A stretch of 33,636 bases of DNA, from assembly GCA_004151065.3 (NCBI GenBank), contig NWUY0304280146.1:1-33636 (forward strand), given 5' to 3'. A program made the translations under genes and the position numbers. Positions 10,870 to 20,646 of the stretch are shown piece by piece; the stretch's first letter is position 1, and every line of letters begins with the position of its first letter. The notes below the pieces were generated by a model that saw only the letters and a program-made list of their open reading frames with translations, searched no databases and was not told the DNA's origin. The stretch is from Larix sibirica. Lineage: Eukaryota > Streptophyta > Pinopsida > Pinales > Pinaceae.

Positions 10870-10935
10870 CCTTGCCCTCCCTTTGGTCAAGCAAGCCTTT
10901 CCTTGCCCTCCCTTTGGTCAAGCAAGCCTTTCCTT
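10870..10935 (-). repeat. Tandem dimer of AAGG-bounded short element
   Basis: Two perfect 31-bp units (10,870-10,900 and 10,901-10,931) followed by CCTT, so that on the minus strand each unit is bracketed by AAGG direct repeats that are shared between neighbours. The design (about 35 bp, AAGG at both ends) resembles the Bpu elements described from the Cycas mitogenome. However, the Bpu10I-type motif reported for Bpu (CCTGAAGC) is absent, so this may be a different member or a different family. Confidence 0.85.
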
Positions 10936-11099
10936 TTAGTATGACTATTCGAGATATAATCAAGTGTCAATGGGGAAAAAGATAGAGCGCTCACAACATT
11001 TTCCACCGAATAGGGCACCTATTCATATAAATGGATGCTATAATTGGGATTAGTAAATGCTTCAACATAATTGAACTGAACAAAAGTCGGGATCTAAAA

Positions 11100-11351
11100 A
11101 GATTTCATTCATAAAACCTTGGAAGTTTATTTATATATAATTGAGCTTTGTTCAGATGTTTTAGCAATCATCTTTTCTATCTCTGAAAGAGACTAAACAG
11201 ATGTTTTAAGATATAAGTATTATTGAACCTACCTGGAAAAGTGTCATTTTTAAAACCTTTCAGCAGATTGCTTGGATATATTGTGTCCAAAGAAGGGATG
11301 ATGGTAGATCGTGATCTCAAACAGTTTATGAACCCCTCCACAGTAAAGTAA
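11100..11351 (+). pseudogene. Ty3/gypsy reverse transcriptase, 3' fragment (decayed)
   Basis: From about 11,241 one frame reads FSRLLGYIVSKEG, then MMVDRDLKQFMNPSTVK, before a stop at 11,349. This matches the end of Ty3/gypsy reverse transcriptase, where K-C-x-F precedes a LGxxVSxEGIxVD segment and the thumb. The first Cys codon is displaced by a frame change. Upstream (11,100-11,240) is weakly reverse-transcriptase-like and full of stops. It lies directly before the RNase H piece at 11,457, in the order expected for a pol gene. It is a non-functional remnant, inferred to have come from the nucleus. Confidence 0.7.
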
Positions 11352-11456
11352 GGGGGCATACATTCTCCTATAGAAGGTCTGTAAAGTACATGAAACTGGC
11401 ATACCCTCTATAAATGATGCTAGACAAAAAAAACATTTTTTCGTAACTATTAATGC

Positions 11457-11930
11457 CAGGAAGAGTTTAAGGCGGCCTTGAAGGGTAAGATTGTTAATGC
11501 TCCCATCCTCTTATTTCCCGATCGGACCATACTTTTATATGTCCATGTTGATGCCTCAGGGATTTGAATCAGGGTTGTTCTTGCACTGCCATGTAATAAA
11601 TGGATAGACCATTCAATCTATTTCACCATTAGAAAGATGTCACTAGCAGAGCACAACTACAACATAAACAAGTAAGAAGCTCTAGATATGATTTATGCTT
11701 TGCAAAGAATTTGGCATTACTTGTTGGCCAATAAGTTAAACCTCTATGTTGATCATCAAGCACTAAAGTATATAATCAATAATATAGTTCTCTCCTAGAG
11801 GATCAACTAATGGTTTATGCTCTTCCAGGAGTATTACTTCAACATATTTGTTAAACTTGATACGGCCCATGTTAGACCCGATCACCTGCCACGGACTTAC
11901 AATTGCGAATTGGAAAAGGTCTGGGAATAA
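11457..11930 (+). pseudogene. Ty3/gypsy RNase H domain (decayed, single frame)
   Basis: One reading frame runs about 157 codons with only four internal stops and no indel. It starts EEFKAALKGKIVNAPILLFP and contains the RNase H landmarks HVDASG (first catalytic Asp), KMSLAEHNYN (Glu region), WHYLLANKLNLYVDHQALKY (Asp in DHQAL), LFQEYYF and HVRPDHLP in place of the usual HxxADALSR. The stops fall at positions normally Gly, Glu, Gly/Arg and Arg. The flanking sequence is AT-rich relative to the rest of the window. The absence of frameshifts over 470 bp suggests a fairly young or slowly decaying insertion. Plant mitogenomes often hold such nuclear retroelement pieces; it is not functional. Confidence 0.88.
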
Positions 11931-13155
11931 AACTTATCCAAAGGGGCTCATCATGCCCTAGGTTAGAGTTAGGTTTGTACATTCTCTAAAGATCGGCCCG
12001 TTATTATGAGATGGATAAACGGTTGCCTTATTCGACAAAAGCGATGATTTACTTGTCCCCGTCCATGGGAACTGGCAACGTAATAGCCCGATGAAGGCAG
12101 GGGAGAGAAGAGGATAGAAGGAAAGGTGAGAGCTGCGGAAATCCATTGCATGTCGAGCATATTTCTAGTTATTAGTTGGGACCAACCGAACCGACATATG
12201 AAGCGCTAGTTACACGGGGGGACAAACTACTACTACCTGAGTTTTTAGATGGGAGAAGCATCCATCCAGCCCCATTTTGAAAACCAACTATTAATTAATC
12301 TGGGTCCGGCTGGCGCTGCTGATAGGGCAACCATTGCTCCTAAGCTTGGAAGCTCCTTCTAGCCGATCACACTCTCTGAGACTATACATCCTGAAGTTAG
12401 CCATTCTCGCAACTCCTTGAACACACCTCAAACAAATAGATAAAAAAACACACACACACAAACAAATAAGCAACTATTACAGGTGCAAATAACCTCCCAC
12501 AGGCATAAACCAACACTCCAATCACCGGAGCTTCTTGGGCATCTCACCCATATACCCCTCACAGGTCTTAGTGCCTATCTTAGACACGGATCACTCCAAT
12601 CTCTGGATATTTATCACTCTTAAAGTGGGGTCGAGTCAAGAAGAGCAAGTAGGTGCTCTCCTCTCTGGTTCGCTTCCTTTGGAGGAGCTGAGTTTTCTTC
12701 CGGAATCCCAGGGGCCCAGATCGCCTACCGAATGAAACGTATATCATGATGTCATGACGCTGTTTCCCAACTTCAATGATGATGTGCCCTTTATTCCCCG
12801 CTTCATGAGTCGAAAATTCAGTTGGAAAAGAGAAATTAGTTCATCATTATTGACATAGAATTCCACTCTCGATCCCTCCCTTTGGTTAATTAAAACATTC
12901 CAACATTCCAACAAGCCAACAAGTGGAGGAGTAAGGGCAGGGAGAATGGCTTAGGTCGAGTAAGGGCCGACTAGGGATGTGGCGCCAAATAAATAGGAAT
13001 AGCCCCTTTCTATTATGGGTAAGTTCTGGCTTGTAATAGTTCCGCAGTTATGGTGTTTCGCTGGGTCTTCTAATTGTGAGGTCGTTCTTGGGAGAGCGAT
13101 GAAGATCGGATCCAATAAGCGTGGTTCGGTAGTCGCTTTGTCACTTTATATTTTT
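11931..13155. other. Spacer, no gene recognised
   Basis: Small frames at 11,958-12,160 (minus), 12,291-12,473 (minus) and 12,535-12,735 (plus) show no family motif. A (AC)n run lies at about 12,449-12,462. Nothing else is supported. Confidence 0.5.
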
Positions 13156-13159
13156 TTCC

Positions 13160-13770
13160 GTCCCGGTCACCTCACTACTGGATAGGCGATCGTATATTAA
13201 GTCTAAAATATATCCATCTAGGCAGTATAGCTACGCCACCTCTGGCTGGGGTAGCGCCTTTTGGCTACTGTGGATAGGTACTCTCTTTGTCCTTCCAGTA
13301 TAAAAACTATCCAGCTGGGCAGTCCAGCTAACCAGCCACACCTCACTGCTCCTTATCGTATTTCCTGTATAAAATCCCTTGCCAGTCTAGCCAGCCCATA
13401 TTAACGCCACCTTACCACAGGAATGAAATCATACCTTGAATCTTATATTTATAAAGACAATCTCTATTTAGCCGGTCGCTACCACGGCCCACCACTGGGT
13501 CTATGGTACTTCCAGTATAAAATATATATATATATCCAGCCGGCCCAGCCTGCCAGTAGCGGCGTCCCATCGTAGGTAGGGCCTCGAATCTTACAAGTAT
13601 AAAATATATCCCCTTATATAATAATTCGGAAAAAAATTCCCCTTATATCCAATATAGGACATAATCTATCTATCTGGCCGCGGTCACCGCACCACTGGAT
13701 AGGGTCAATTTTTCCTCCCTTTCCTTCAGTTTAAAAAGACCCAGCTGTCTTAAACCGACCCTACTTTCTT
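13160..13770. repeat. Array of about six diverged 80-130 bp units
   Basis: Units share CCACTGGATAGG (or CTACTGGATAGG), then after 10-25 bases TTCCAGTATAAAA, then ATATCCAGC(T/C)GGNCAG. Recognisable copies start at about 13,160, 13,255, 13,335, 13,475, 13,590 and 13,675. Divergence is high and unit length varies. Confidence 0.7.
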
Positions 13771-13774
13771 TTCT

Positions 13775-15840
13775 AATATAATAATGGCCCTCAACTTTGA
13801 AATACGTAGAAAGAGAGAAAGCAGATTATCGTCTTGGCCCGGCTGGACTTCTTGATGGCGCGGCCTTGTCTGCCCCATTAACTAATCATAAACCCTTGAC
13901 CACACTACAGCTGGAAAAACATTTTTCTTTTTGGTGAACCCCATTTGTGTTCATGGCCAACTCCTATCATGGCCAGCTTCTATGCTTCCATAAAGCAATT
14001 CTATTTTTGTTTTCTCGGCATCGAAAACCCAGGCAATTACTAATTCACTATATATTCCATTGGCAACCGGCTCGCAAGACCCCTGCTCTCGGGGATTTGT
14101 GTCTTGAATATCCCAGGTAGATGAAGAAGTGTGTCTTGTTCGGAGCTTCGAAGCGTGTATCGTGTGTCGCTCGTAGTTTAATCTCCCTATTATAATCGTG
14201 CGCAAGGTTCGGATCCAGTCCCTGTCCCCCGTGGGAAATGAAGCGAGCCGGGCAATGTGCCTCGCTCGAGACAGGAGCCAAAATTGAACCCACGGAAAAT
14301 GCGGGGAAGGGTTCTCTCAATATCTAGCTCAACTTCCCACCCACCTTTGTCTATAGAGAAGAGGTGAACGGCGTAATAAGTAAACCGACCAGGATCTCTC
14401 CTACTTTACTTTATAATAATAGATGGGCCTCATTATTCTTTAAGGCAGGGCTTAACCTAGCTAAAGAACTTCTTTCTGCTTTGGGTAGGGGTAGGACTTT
14501 ATTTATTGACTGGAGGAACTGAACTGCTTGCAAAAATTTGGATTTACCCGCGTACAATGAGCCGGGCTTAATAATAGAAACTATCGCTTGGATTTATTAT
14601 CGATTGAACCCACCCTTATTATAATAGGAGGGCAGGGATTGGACCAACTTCAGCTGTAACCTGGTTTCTCTTGCTCAATCCATGATAAAATGCAAATAGC
14701 CTTGTCCATGCTGCTAATTCCATTCCTATGTTGGCATCTCTTTCCCGGTAATCATTTTATGTAACCGATTCGTTCTAATGTTTATAACTTGGAACAAGGA
14801 GCTCACAAGAGTACAACTGGAAGTGGTATTTGCTTTCCAAGATTTACTATTCCATTCTAGGTGATCAGCCCGCTTTATTCTACTCAATCACGAAGTTGCT
14901 AGAGCTTGGATAACACTTCCCGAATGGCCTCTCCTCTTTCTGGGCTATTTGGCACCCTAAACATTGGCCGGAACCTGTGGGTCTACGGGGGAAAGTAAGT
15001 GAAAGCCGGCTTTTCTTTCATAGTAACATTTAGATCTGGAATGGGCAGAACCCGGCACTCATTCCGGCACCTGACCTGATAGAATGATTGGCTGCGCAGA
15101 AAAAAGCTTAATCGGAATCAATGGGATCATAAACCCTAATTATGCCTCAATCGCTTTAAGGAACCCTATTTATTGGTAGGAATGGAAATGGGTAGAGATC
15201 CAAGTGGTACCCCGAATGTTGTATTGCTCAGACGTTTATTCGCTGATATGATGGCTCAGGAGTCGCATTACGGGCCTCGGGCATAGGATAATACTGAAAT
15301 GTCCAAGTCGGATTAGTAGTGACAAGAATCCAGCCCTATAAACCCCCGCTTGTTTCACAACTTTCTATTCTACCCCTACCGAAAAGCTCAACAGATAGAT
15401 AAGAGGCCCTCTCTCAATCGCTCGAGTGGGCAGCAGTGGACGGAAACATAAGACAATTGACTAGGGGTTCCGATAGGAGAACGGATTGACTCTAGCTACG
15501 GTTTGGTGGCTTGGAAGGAATAAAGCTCTGGCTACGGTTTCCTAGATTACACTTATTAATCTTGCAATTTTGTTAGTTATAAATAAAGAATTGACATTTT
15601 ACTTATAAAATCATAGACATTTTGGACTTCCACCGACCTCCCCTATATCAGTGAAGGGCCGGGCATAGTTTGTAGGGTTTTATAATATAAAGGAGAGGGC
15701 TACAAAGAGCGATAGCGAAGAGACCCGTCGATGCAAAACGAGGAGTAGAAATAGTTTCTGCCATAGCGAGGGGAAAGAGCAACGAGGGATGTGAATAGAT
15801 GGAAGGACGGGCTCAGTAAATGAAATATTTAACCTATGCC
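13775..15840. other. Spacer with one structured segment
   Basis: Apart from 14,198-14,295 I see no supported feature. Minus frames of 84 and 90 codons at 13,951-14,320 have no recognised domain. The region 14,320-15,840 looks like ordinary plant mitochondrial spacer, with no recognisable exon or tRNA. Confidence 0.5.
14198..14295 (+). other. Structured segment, pseudoknot-capable
   Basis: Three perfect complementary pairs lie within 75 bases: CCTGTC (14,221-14,226) with GACAGG (14,270-14,275), CCGTGGG (14,229-14,235) with CCCACGG (14,289-14,295), and GCGAG (14,243-14,247) with CTCGC (14,261-14,265). The first two cross, as in an H-type pseudoknot. GTGCGC at 14,198 also fits a group II 5' end, so an intron remnant is possible. 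Confidence 0.4.
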
Positions 15841-16150
15841 TTAAAGCAGTACCGGAAAGGCAATGTTAGTAATACCCAGCTCACTCACACCACACGCAAT
15901 CGAGTCAATCCAAGCATGTAATACAAAGACAACCAGAGTCAATGATTCAATATAAGCATCTGGCATATGGTGTCAATCAATTCCGGCAAACAATTAAAGT
16001 CCATGCACATCCGGAGTACTTCCGATACCATAGAATAGCACCGGAGTACATTACCGATGCATGCAAGCGATGGCCGGACAACCCGCAATAAACGGAGAAC
16101 GGGACAGAGTACATCCGAGACCAGCAATGCAAGGTCATTACTTTCCTAGT
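15841..16150. other. Spacer, possible edge of the Ser/Ala tract
   Basis: On the minus strand ATGTACTCCGGTGC and AGTACTCCGGATG form a short repeated word. A 62-codon minus frame (15,939-16,127) has no recognised motif. Confidence 0.4.
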
Positions 16151-17340
16151 AAGAAGGGTTAGACCTTGAATTTATATAACCAGCAGCTGCAAAAGCAAGG
16201 GGCAACGGGGCGGTGGCTGGACCCATTTAAGTAGTAGTATCTATACCAATAGCTCTAGCAGAAGCAATTGTGGAGTCCCTAGTCCCATACCCTGTGATTG
16301 GAGATCGAGAGATAGCATAATGAATTTCAATTTATATAGTTGACCGAACAAAAGCAAAAGATCCAATTGATCCACCCTAGTTTATACAGTTTATCCAGTA
16401 AAGACAAAGGTCAAAGCGGGGAATCTAGTTCTATATGAATGATGCAGATCCCCAGTATATCTTGCGGATACAGGGCCGGTGAACCGAGACGCAGTACCGC
16501 CACCTTTATTAGAATCCATTCCAGCAAAGCTCTAGCCCGTTCCAAATCCAATTAGAGATTCTCCAGCCACAAATCGAGATTGAGTATTTAGTGGTTACAG
16601 ATCCCATTTCAGAAGCACCGCCCGTATAAGAGGTGGGAGCAGTTTACCAAATACCTGGTTACCCAGTTCCAGGTAAAGATCAACCAGCAGCGGTTGAAGC
16701 AACAAAGCAATAAGCACCCCTCCTTTAAAAGCCCGCGGCATCTCTTCCAGTTACAAAGGCAAAGGCGGCTAGATAGGTAGCAGTTCGTTACCCAATTAAA
16801 GATTGAGATATAAATGAATAGGTTCACCTCCTGCAAAGGCAAAGGCCGATGCAGAGGAAAAGGAAGGAGCAAAGGTGGGAGCAGCATAGGCATAGAACGC
16901 AAAGGAGGCAAGTGCATAGCTTAAAGTTTAATAGCTTGTGTCCAGGGGCAAAGATAGCGCTAACCGGAGCAGAGGCGGGTAGAGCACAGGTGGGGGTTTA
17001 ATCCGTTGAAGAAGCACTGGAAGCATAGGTGGTTTAAGCGGCAAATAAAGTGATAGGCTGGGCCTTTTGGCTTCGCTCCTTTCCTATAGAGCCTGAGGAA
17101 ATACTATCTATATTATACCTTCCTATACAGCCTTTTTCCCAGGCTTAAGGACCATACCCATATAGGTGTAGACCAATTTATTTAGTTATAGCACCAGTAG
17201 CAGGAGATAAAGCATCTCGCCCAGCATCTTTTCTAGTTTGATAGCCTGCAGCGCCCCCTTCGTTCGGTTCCTTATCCATGACCCATTGATCCATCATATA
17301 GAACAGGAATAGTACCCAGCAGGAAATAGGCATAGTACAA
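16150..17340 (-). pseudogene. Ser/Thr/Ala/Gly/Phe/Tyr-rich pseudo-coding tract (copy D)
   Basis: Minus-strand frames, joined only across frame changes and stops, read pieces such as GYGTRDSTIASARAIG (near 16,270), ALASFAFYAYAAPTFAPSFS (about 16,860-16,917), TTYASSASSTD (about 17,000) and AGRDALSPATGAI (near 17,200). The codons are mostly GCN, TCN, ACN, GGN and TAT. The annotatable 102-codon ATG frame at 16,609-16,917 is an out-of-phase shadow (Leu/Pro-rich). The tract is read leftwards, away from tract A. No domain or family is recognised. Either a decayed low-complexity protein gene or a degenerate trinucleotide-phased repeat. Confidence 0.55.
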
Positions 17341-17554
17341 TTGGCTAATAGGTTGGATGGACGGGTGTTATTTTATGATCAGCTAGTTAGGTAGGTTGGA
17401 TAGGTTCCTGAGCATTGGATAAGCGTGCGATTGGGAAGGGTCCAGGGCGTGGCTACAGGGTGTTCGATCGACTGGTTTCGCTCCTTTCGTTGCTGTATCC
17501 ACTGCTGGTGATGGTACAAAGTAAGGGATGGATTCTGGGCGAGATAGTTATAAA

Positions 17555-17667
17555 ATGGGCACATTCACTGGTTCTAACTCTACCTCCGCTCTAGCAAGTT
17601 CTGCTGCTAGCTTTGCTACCTTTGTTGCCTCTCCTCTTGCTGTCCTTGGTAATTTATCGATTGGTTA
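17555..17667 (+). CDS. Small ATG-started Ser/Ala/Thr-rich frame within tract A
   Basis: ATG GGC ACA TTC starts a 37-codon frame, MGTFTGSNSTSALASSAASF and onward, ending LSIG before TAA. It has the composition of the surrounding tract, and the frame phase is the same as that of the 136-codon frame about 0.9 kb downstream. Its middle is Ala/Val/Leu/Phe-rich and moderately hydrophobic. Below the size at which chance can be excluded; translation is undemonstrated. Confidence 0.2.
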
Positions 17668-18577
17668 AATTCAGATGGAATAGGAAGGGATGTTACAGGC
17701 TTTCAAATAGGCTTTATGGATCTACTGCATATGCTTACCGTACTCTAGCTACCTCTGCCCTTGCTTATGAAACGATTGGTACGAAGGCTGCCGCTTTTGC
17801 CCGGTAAAATGGTACATTCAAAGGTTTTGGGTAAATTGGATAAACTAGTTTGAATTAAACCCCGCCTACTAGCTTTCGAACGGGCACGGATGACTATGGA
17901 TCTGTATCTGCATCTGCTGGCATTGGATCTTATGGATATGGAACTGCATCCCGATTTGGGACTGGAAATGGATTTGCTTAAGGTGCTGATGGTGGCAGAT
18001 AAACTTCAATGGCTTCAACCCGATCAACAGGATAAAAAAACACAACTGCTTAAACTAGTGCTTTTAGCTCTCGACCTGGAACTGGAAGGGGTGCCACTGG
18101 CTTCTCTCCCTTTACTGATGCCTCTCTAGCGACCTTCGTCTTTGCCACTGATGATGGGTATGCTAATGATGACTTTCAAGATGGAAGAGATGCTTGCTCG
18201 GATGCTTTCATTCAGGCAATTGGATCTGGAACTACTTGGTCACTCAAATTTTTAGTCTTGACCTTCGCTGCTAGGTCTTGAAGGCGAGGTGGTAACTTTG
18301 GAACAGGAGCAACTGAATAAGCAACTGGATCAACGGGCTCTGCTACCTCCGTATCTGCACCTGCCCCTGTAACCACTGCTTCTATCGCCTATGCCTATGC
18401 TTTTGTAAGGTAATAGGATCAATTGCTGATTCCACTCGGTCAATTTAACCCGGCTCTGTAGCTGCGGGATCAATTCGATTATGGTAAACTGCTGGTGAAA
18501 CTGCACCTGTCTCTGCTTCTGCTAGATCAACTGATGGAATTGGGTCAACCACTTCTGGGTAAACTGAAACTTAATAA

Positions 18578-18988
18578 TCTACCACATCTGGAACTGCTCG
18601 CTCTACTGCTACAAGTCCTGGCTCATTTATATCTGGATCTGTTACTGAAACCTCTGCTATCAGTGAGACTAGGGCAATTGGATCTGCTACTACTGGGGGC
18701 TTTATAGCTGCATCTGGAACTGGAGCAACTGAAACCACTGCTTCTTACTCTGCTACTAGGGACTCGGCAACTGACTCGGATGCCGGTGGTGAAGAAACTG
18801 AATCAACAACTGGTGGGTCTCTATCTCGATCTAGAACTGCTGAAGCTGGTTGTGCAACTGGATTTGGTACTGGACTTGGAACTAAATATACTGCATTTTA
18901 TACGACTGCCCTTGCCTTTCTCTTTTCCTCTACATATGGAACCGAAACTCCTTCCTTCGCAGCTGGATTTGGATCTAGCCGCCGGTAG
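18578..18988 (+). CDS. 136-codon ATG-less Ser/Thr/Gly/Ala-rich open frame
   Basis: After TAATAA at 18,572-18,577 the frame stays open for 136 codons to TAG at 18,986. By hand count about 93 of the 136 residues are Ser, Thr, Gly or Ala, with acidic Glu/Asp patches (DSDAGGEETE) and a more aromatic end (TKYTAFYTTALAFLF, then FAAGFGSS). There is no Met codon and no in-frame ATG. An ACG near 18,902 could become AUG by C-to-U editing but would leave only about 28 codons. It is the longest open frame in the window apart from nad5. It may be the best-kept segment of a decayed gene, or a by-product of a repeat whose period is a multiple of three. Confidence 0.3.
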   Translation, partial: STTSGTARSTATSPGSFISGSVTETSAISETRAIGSATTGGFIAASGTGATETTASYSATRDSATDSDAGGEETESTTGGSLSRSRTAEAGCATGFGTGLGTKYTAFYTTALAFLFSSTYGTETPSFAAGFGSSRR

Positions 18989-18989
18989 G

Positions 18990-19500
18990 GAAATCTATGA
19001 ATGGCTATCTATATTAGGGGGTGCTTAATCCCTGTCTGGTCCCATTCGATCGAGTAAGACCAGATCCACTAATCGGTAGCGCATGAATACTGATTGGGAG
19101 ACCTCGTATAGCGCATGACTGGTTGAATACGCCGACAACGATTCTCCATTTCCACTACCACTGACTGAATGGGAATGAAATAGTCCGAAATCGCCGGCTT
19201 TATGGTGAACCAACATGCTCGACTGATGAACCGAGGGCGCTCTACTCCGACTGAGACTGGAACAGAACATACCAGGGGGGGCGGCCACATACGAATTGGT
19301 CCGCTCTTCCAACCGGGGTGGTGCAGCAATGGTGGACAATTTATTTACAACACTCCAACACAGAACTCTGGGATATGGGTAGTACAGGTTCGAACGCGAT
19401 AAATGAAATGATCCGTCTTCATGATAAACTTGGTGACTCGGTGGGGTGGGCTGAAGTAAAAAGGGGCAGGGGTAAAGTGCTTCCCAACGCCGGTCGAGTC
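18990..19500. other. Spacer, no gene recognised
   Basis: Overlapping frames on both strands at 19,025-19,402 conflict with one another and show no motif. Reads as ordinary mitochondrial spacer. Confidence 0.45.
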
Positions 19501-19560
19501 CCTCCAGATATATATATAGGGCGGTCGAGCTCCCCCGCCCCTATATAATCATCTGGGGAG
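19501..19560 (-). terminator. Imperfect stem-loop downstream of nad5
   Basis: CCTCCAGATATATATATAGG (19,501-19,520, followed by GCGG) is nearly complementary to CCGCCCCTATATAATCATCT with GGGGAGG (about 19,534-19,560), around a loop with GAGCTC. On the minus strand it lies about 1.1 kb past the nad5 stop. Plant mitochondrial mRNA 3' ends are often set by such stem-loops, not by a bacterial-type terminator, so a 3'-end role is possible but unproven. Confidence 0.35.
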
Positions 19561-19562
19561 GG

Positions 19563-19592
19563 CAAGTACCCCTATATGTAATGGGGTACTTG
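19563..19592 (-). terminator. Perfect 10-bp stem-loop beside the first
   Basis: CAAGTACCCC (19,563-19,572) and GGGGTACTTG (19,583-19,592) are exact inverted repeats around TATATGTAAT, a loop that is also the core of the dispersed TTTATATATGTAATNACGC motif. With the neighbouring stem it forms a double hairpin, an arrangement known to stabilise plant mitochondrial transcript ends. Confidence 0.4.
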
Positions 19593-19599
19593 ATTGATT

Positions 19600-20646
19600 T
19601 ATCAATAAAGGGGCAGGGGAGGCGTCGGGAGAGGGAAGACCTAACGGACCTCGATCTATTGATCGAGCCGGCCATCATAAATATAACGTACTCTATAATA
19701 TAACGTCCATAGTATGGCATCGTGATCATATATATATATATATATAATGTGTGATATGATATGATTGTCCCCGACCGATAGGACGAGGGCCTCGGATAAG
19801 GGGATCATATAAGGGCGTAGTCAATGAAGGATCGATCTCGACCACCGGATGGCTCGACCGGGGATAAGTCCTTAATTTATTACTACACACCGTAGCCGGC
19901 CGGTGGAAGGAGAGCGTAGTCGGGGAGAGCGAAGGCCAGTGATGTCGGGAGATAGCGGTGATGAAGTAAATAATCGGACTGGGAGGAGGTGGTTTAGTTC
20001 GGAGTGAGGCGATGAATAATCGCATCAGTTTGGAGAGATTCTAGGTCATATTGGAGTTAGTGAGGTGGTTGAGTGATATAGAGTAGTCCCCGATGGAGTG
20101 GAGTAGTTGTTCCCGATAGAGTACGACCCCATGGTTTTATAATCTATAGTCCCTGGCCTTCCCCTGGTTGGGAGAGATAGCCAGCCGGAGATAGAGCCAT
20201 AGAAGGTTGGGTGAGATGGCTGATGGAGCCAGAGATAGAGAGCCGGCCGCCAATCTGTGGTGTATAAATAGGATTGTGCTAGATATCGCTGTCCCCTCTC
20301 CTAGATAGTATAGATAGTTGCCTTCCCTATATATTTATGGTATGGGGTATGGGGTATTGTAGATGTAGATAGTATATCGCCCTCTCCCCTCACTTGATTC
20401 GTTTCACGAGCAAGAGTGAAGCGGGCTACCATCGGTATAAAGCGGGCACTTTCTTTTTAGCTGCTTTTGTCAGGTTTTTTTAGGGTCCGGGGGGCCTCCC
20501 CTTAGTATTATCGAAATAACCGGGATCAGAGAGAGAAAGGAACAAACTACTGGATGGAGGCATCCTCCCTCCCAGCAGGCAGGGCGGCGGCCCCATCCTG
20601 GCAAGCTCCTTTATTTCTACCTCCCTTACTTAATAAATAATTACTC
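19600..20646. other. Spacer / presumed nad5 3' flank
   Basis: Contains an (AT)n run at 19,728-19,746 and purine-rich GGAGAGAG runs (19,900-20,240). No other gene is recognised. Any nad5 3' untranslated region would lie here because nad5 reads leftwards. Confidence 0.5.

Larger units (their letters stand above)
17470..18988 (+). pseudogene. Ser/Thr/Gly/Ala/Tyr-rich pseudo-coding tract (copy A)
   Basis: Read rightwards, open pieces follow one another with the same composition: a 37-codon ATG frame at 17,555-17,667, a piece ending at 17,807 (STAYAYRTLATSALAYE), 17,859-17,981 (GIGSYGYGTASRFGTG), 18,054-18,281 (75 codons), 18,321-18,413, 18,491-18,562 and 18,578-18,988 (136 codons). Frame changes occur only a few times; several consecutive pieces share a frame and are interrupted by single TAA/TGA codons. 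Codons GCT, ACT, TCT and GGA dominate. The ATG-started Leu-rich frames at 17,890-18,129, 18,495-18,707 and 18,780-19,028 are out-of-phase shadows of this tract. No domain recognised; function unknown. Confidence 0.6.

Noticed and set aside
13951-14320. 84- and 90-codon minus frames
   Set aside because: No motif; they lie across a structured segment and conflict with each other.
17890-19028. Leu-rich ATG frames (17,890-18,129; 18,495-18,707; 18,780-19,028)
   Set aside because: Out-of-phase readings of tract A; CTG/TTG runs arise from the NCT-GGN pattern in another frame.
19370-19400. GGTTCGAACGCG as a tRNA T-arm
   Set aside because: No paired stems on either side.
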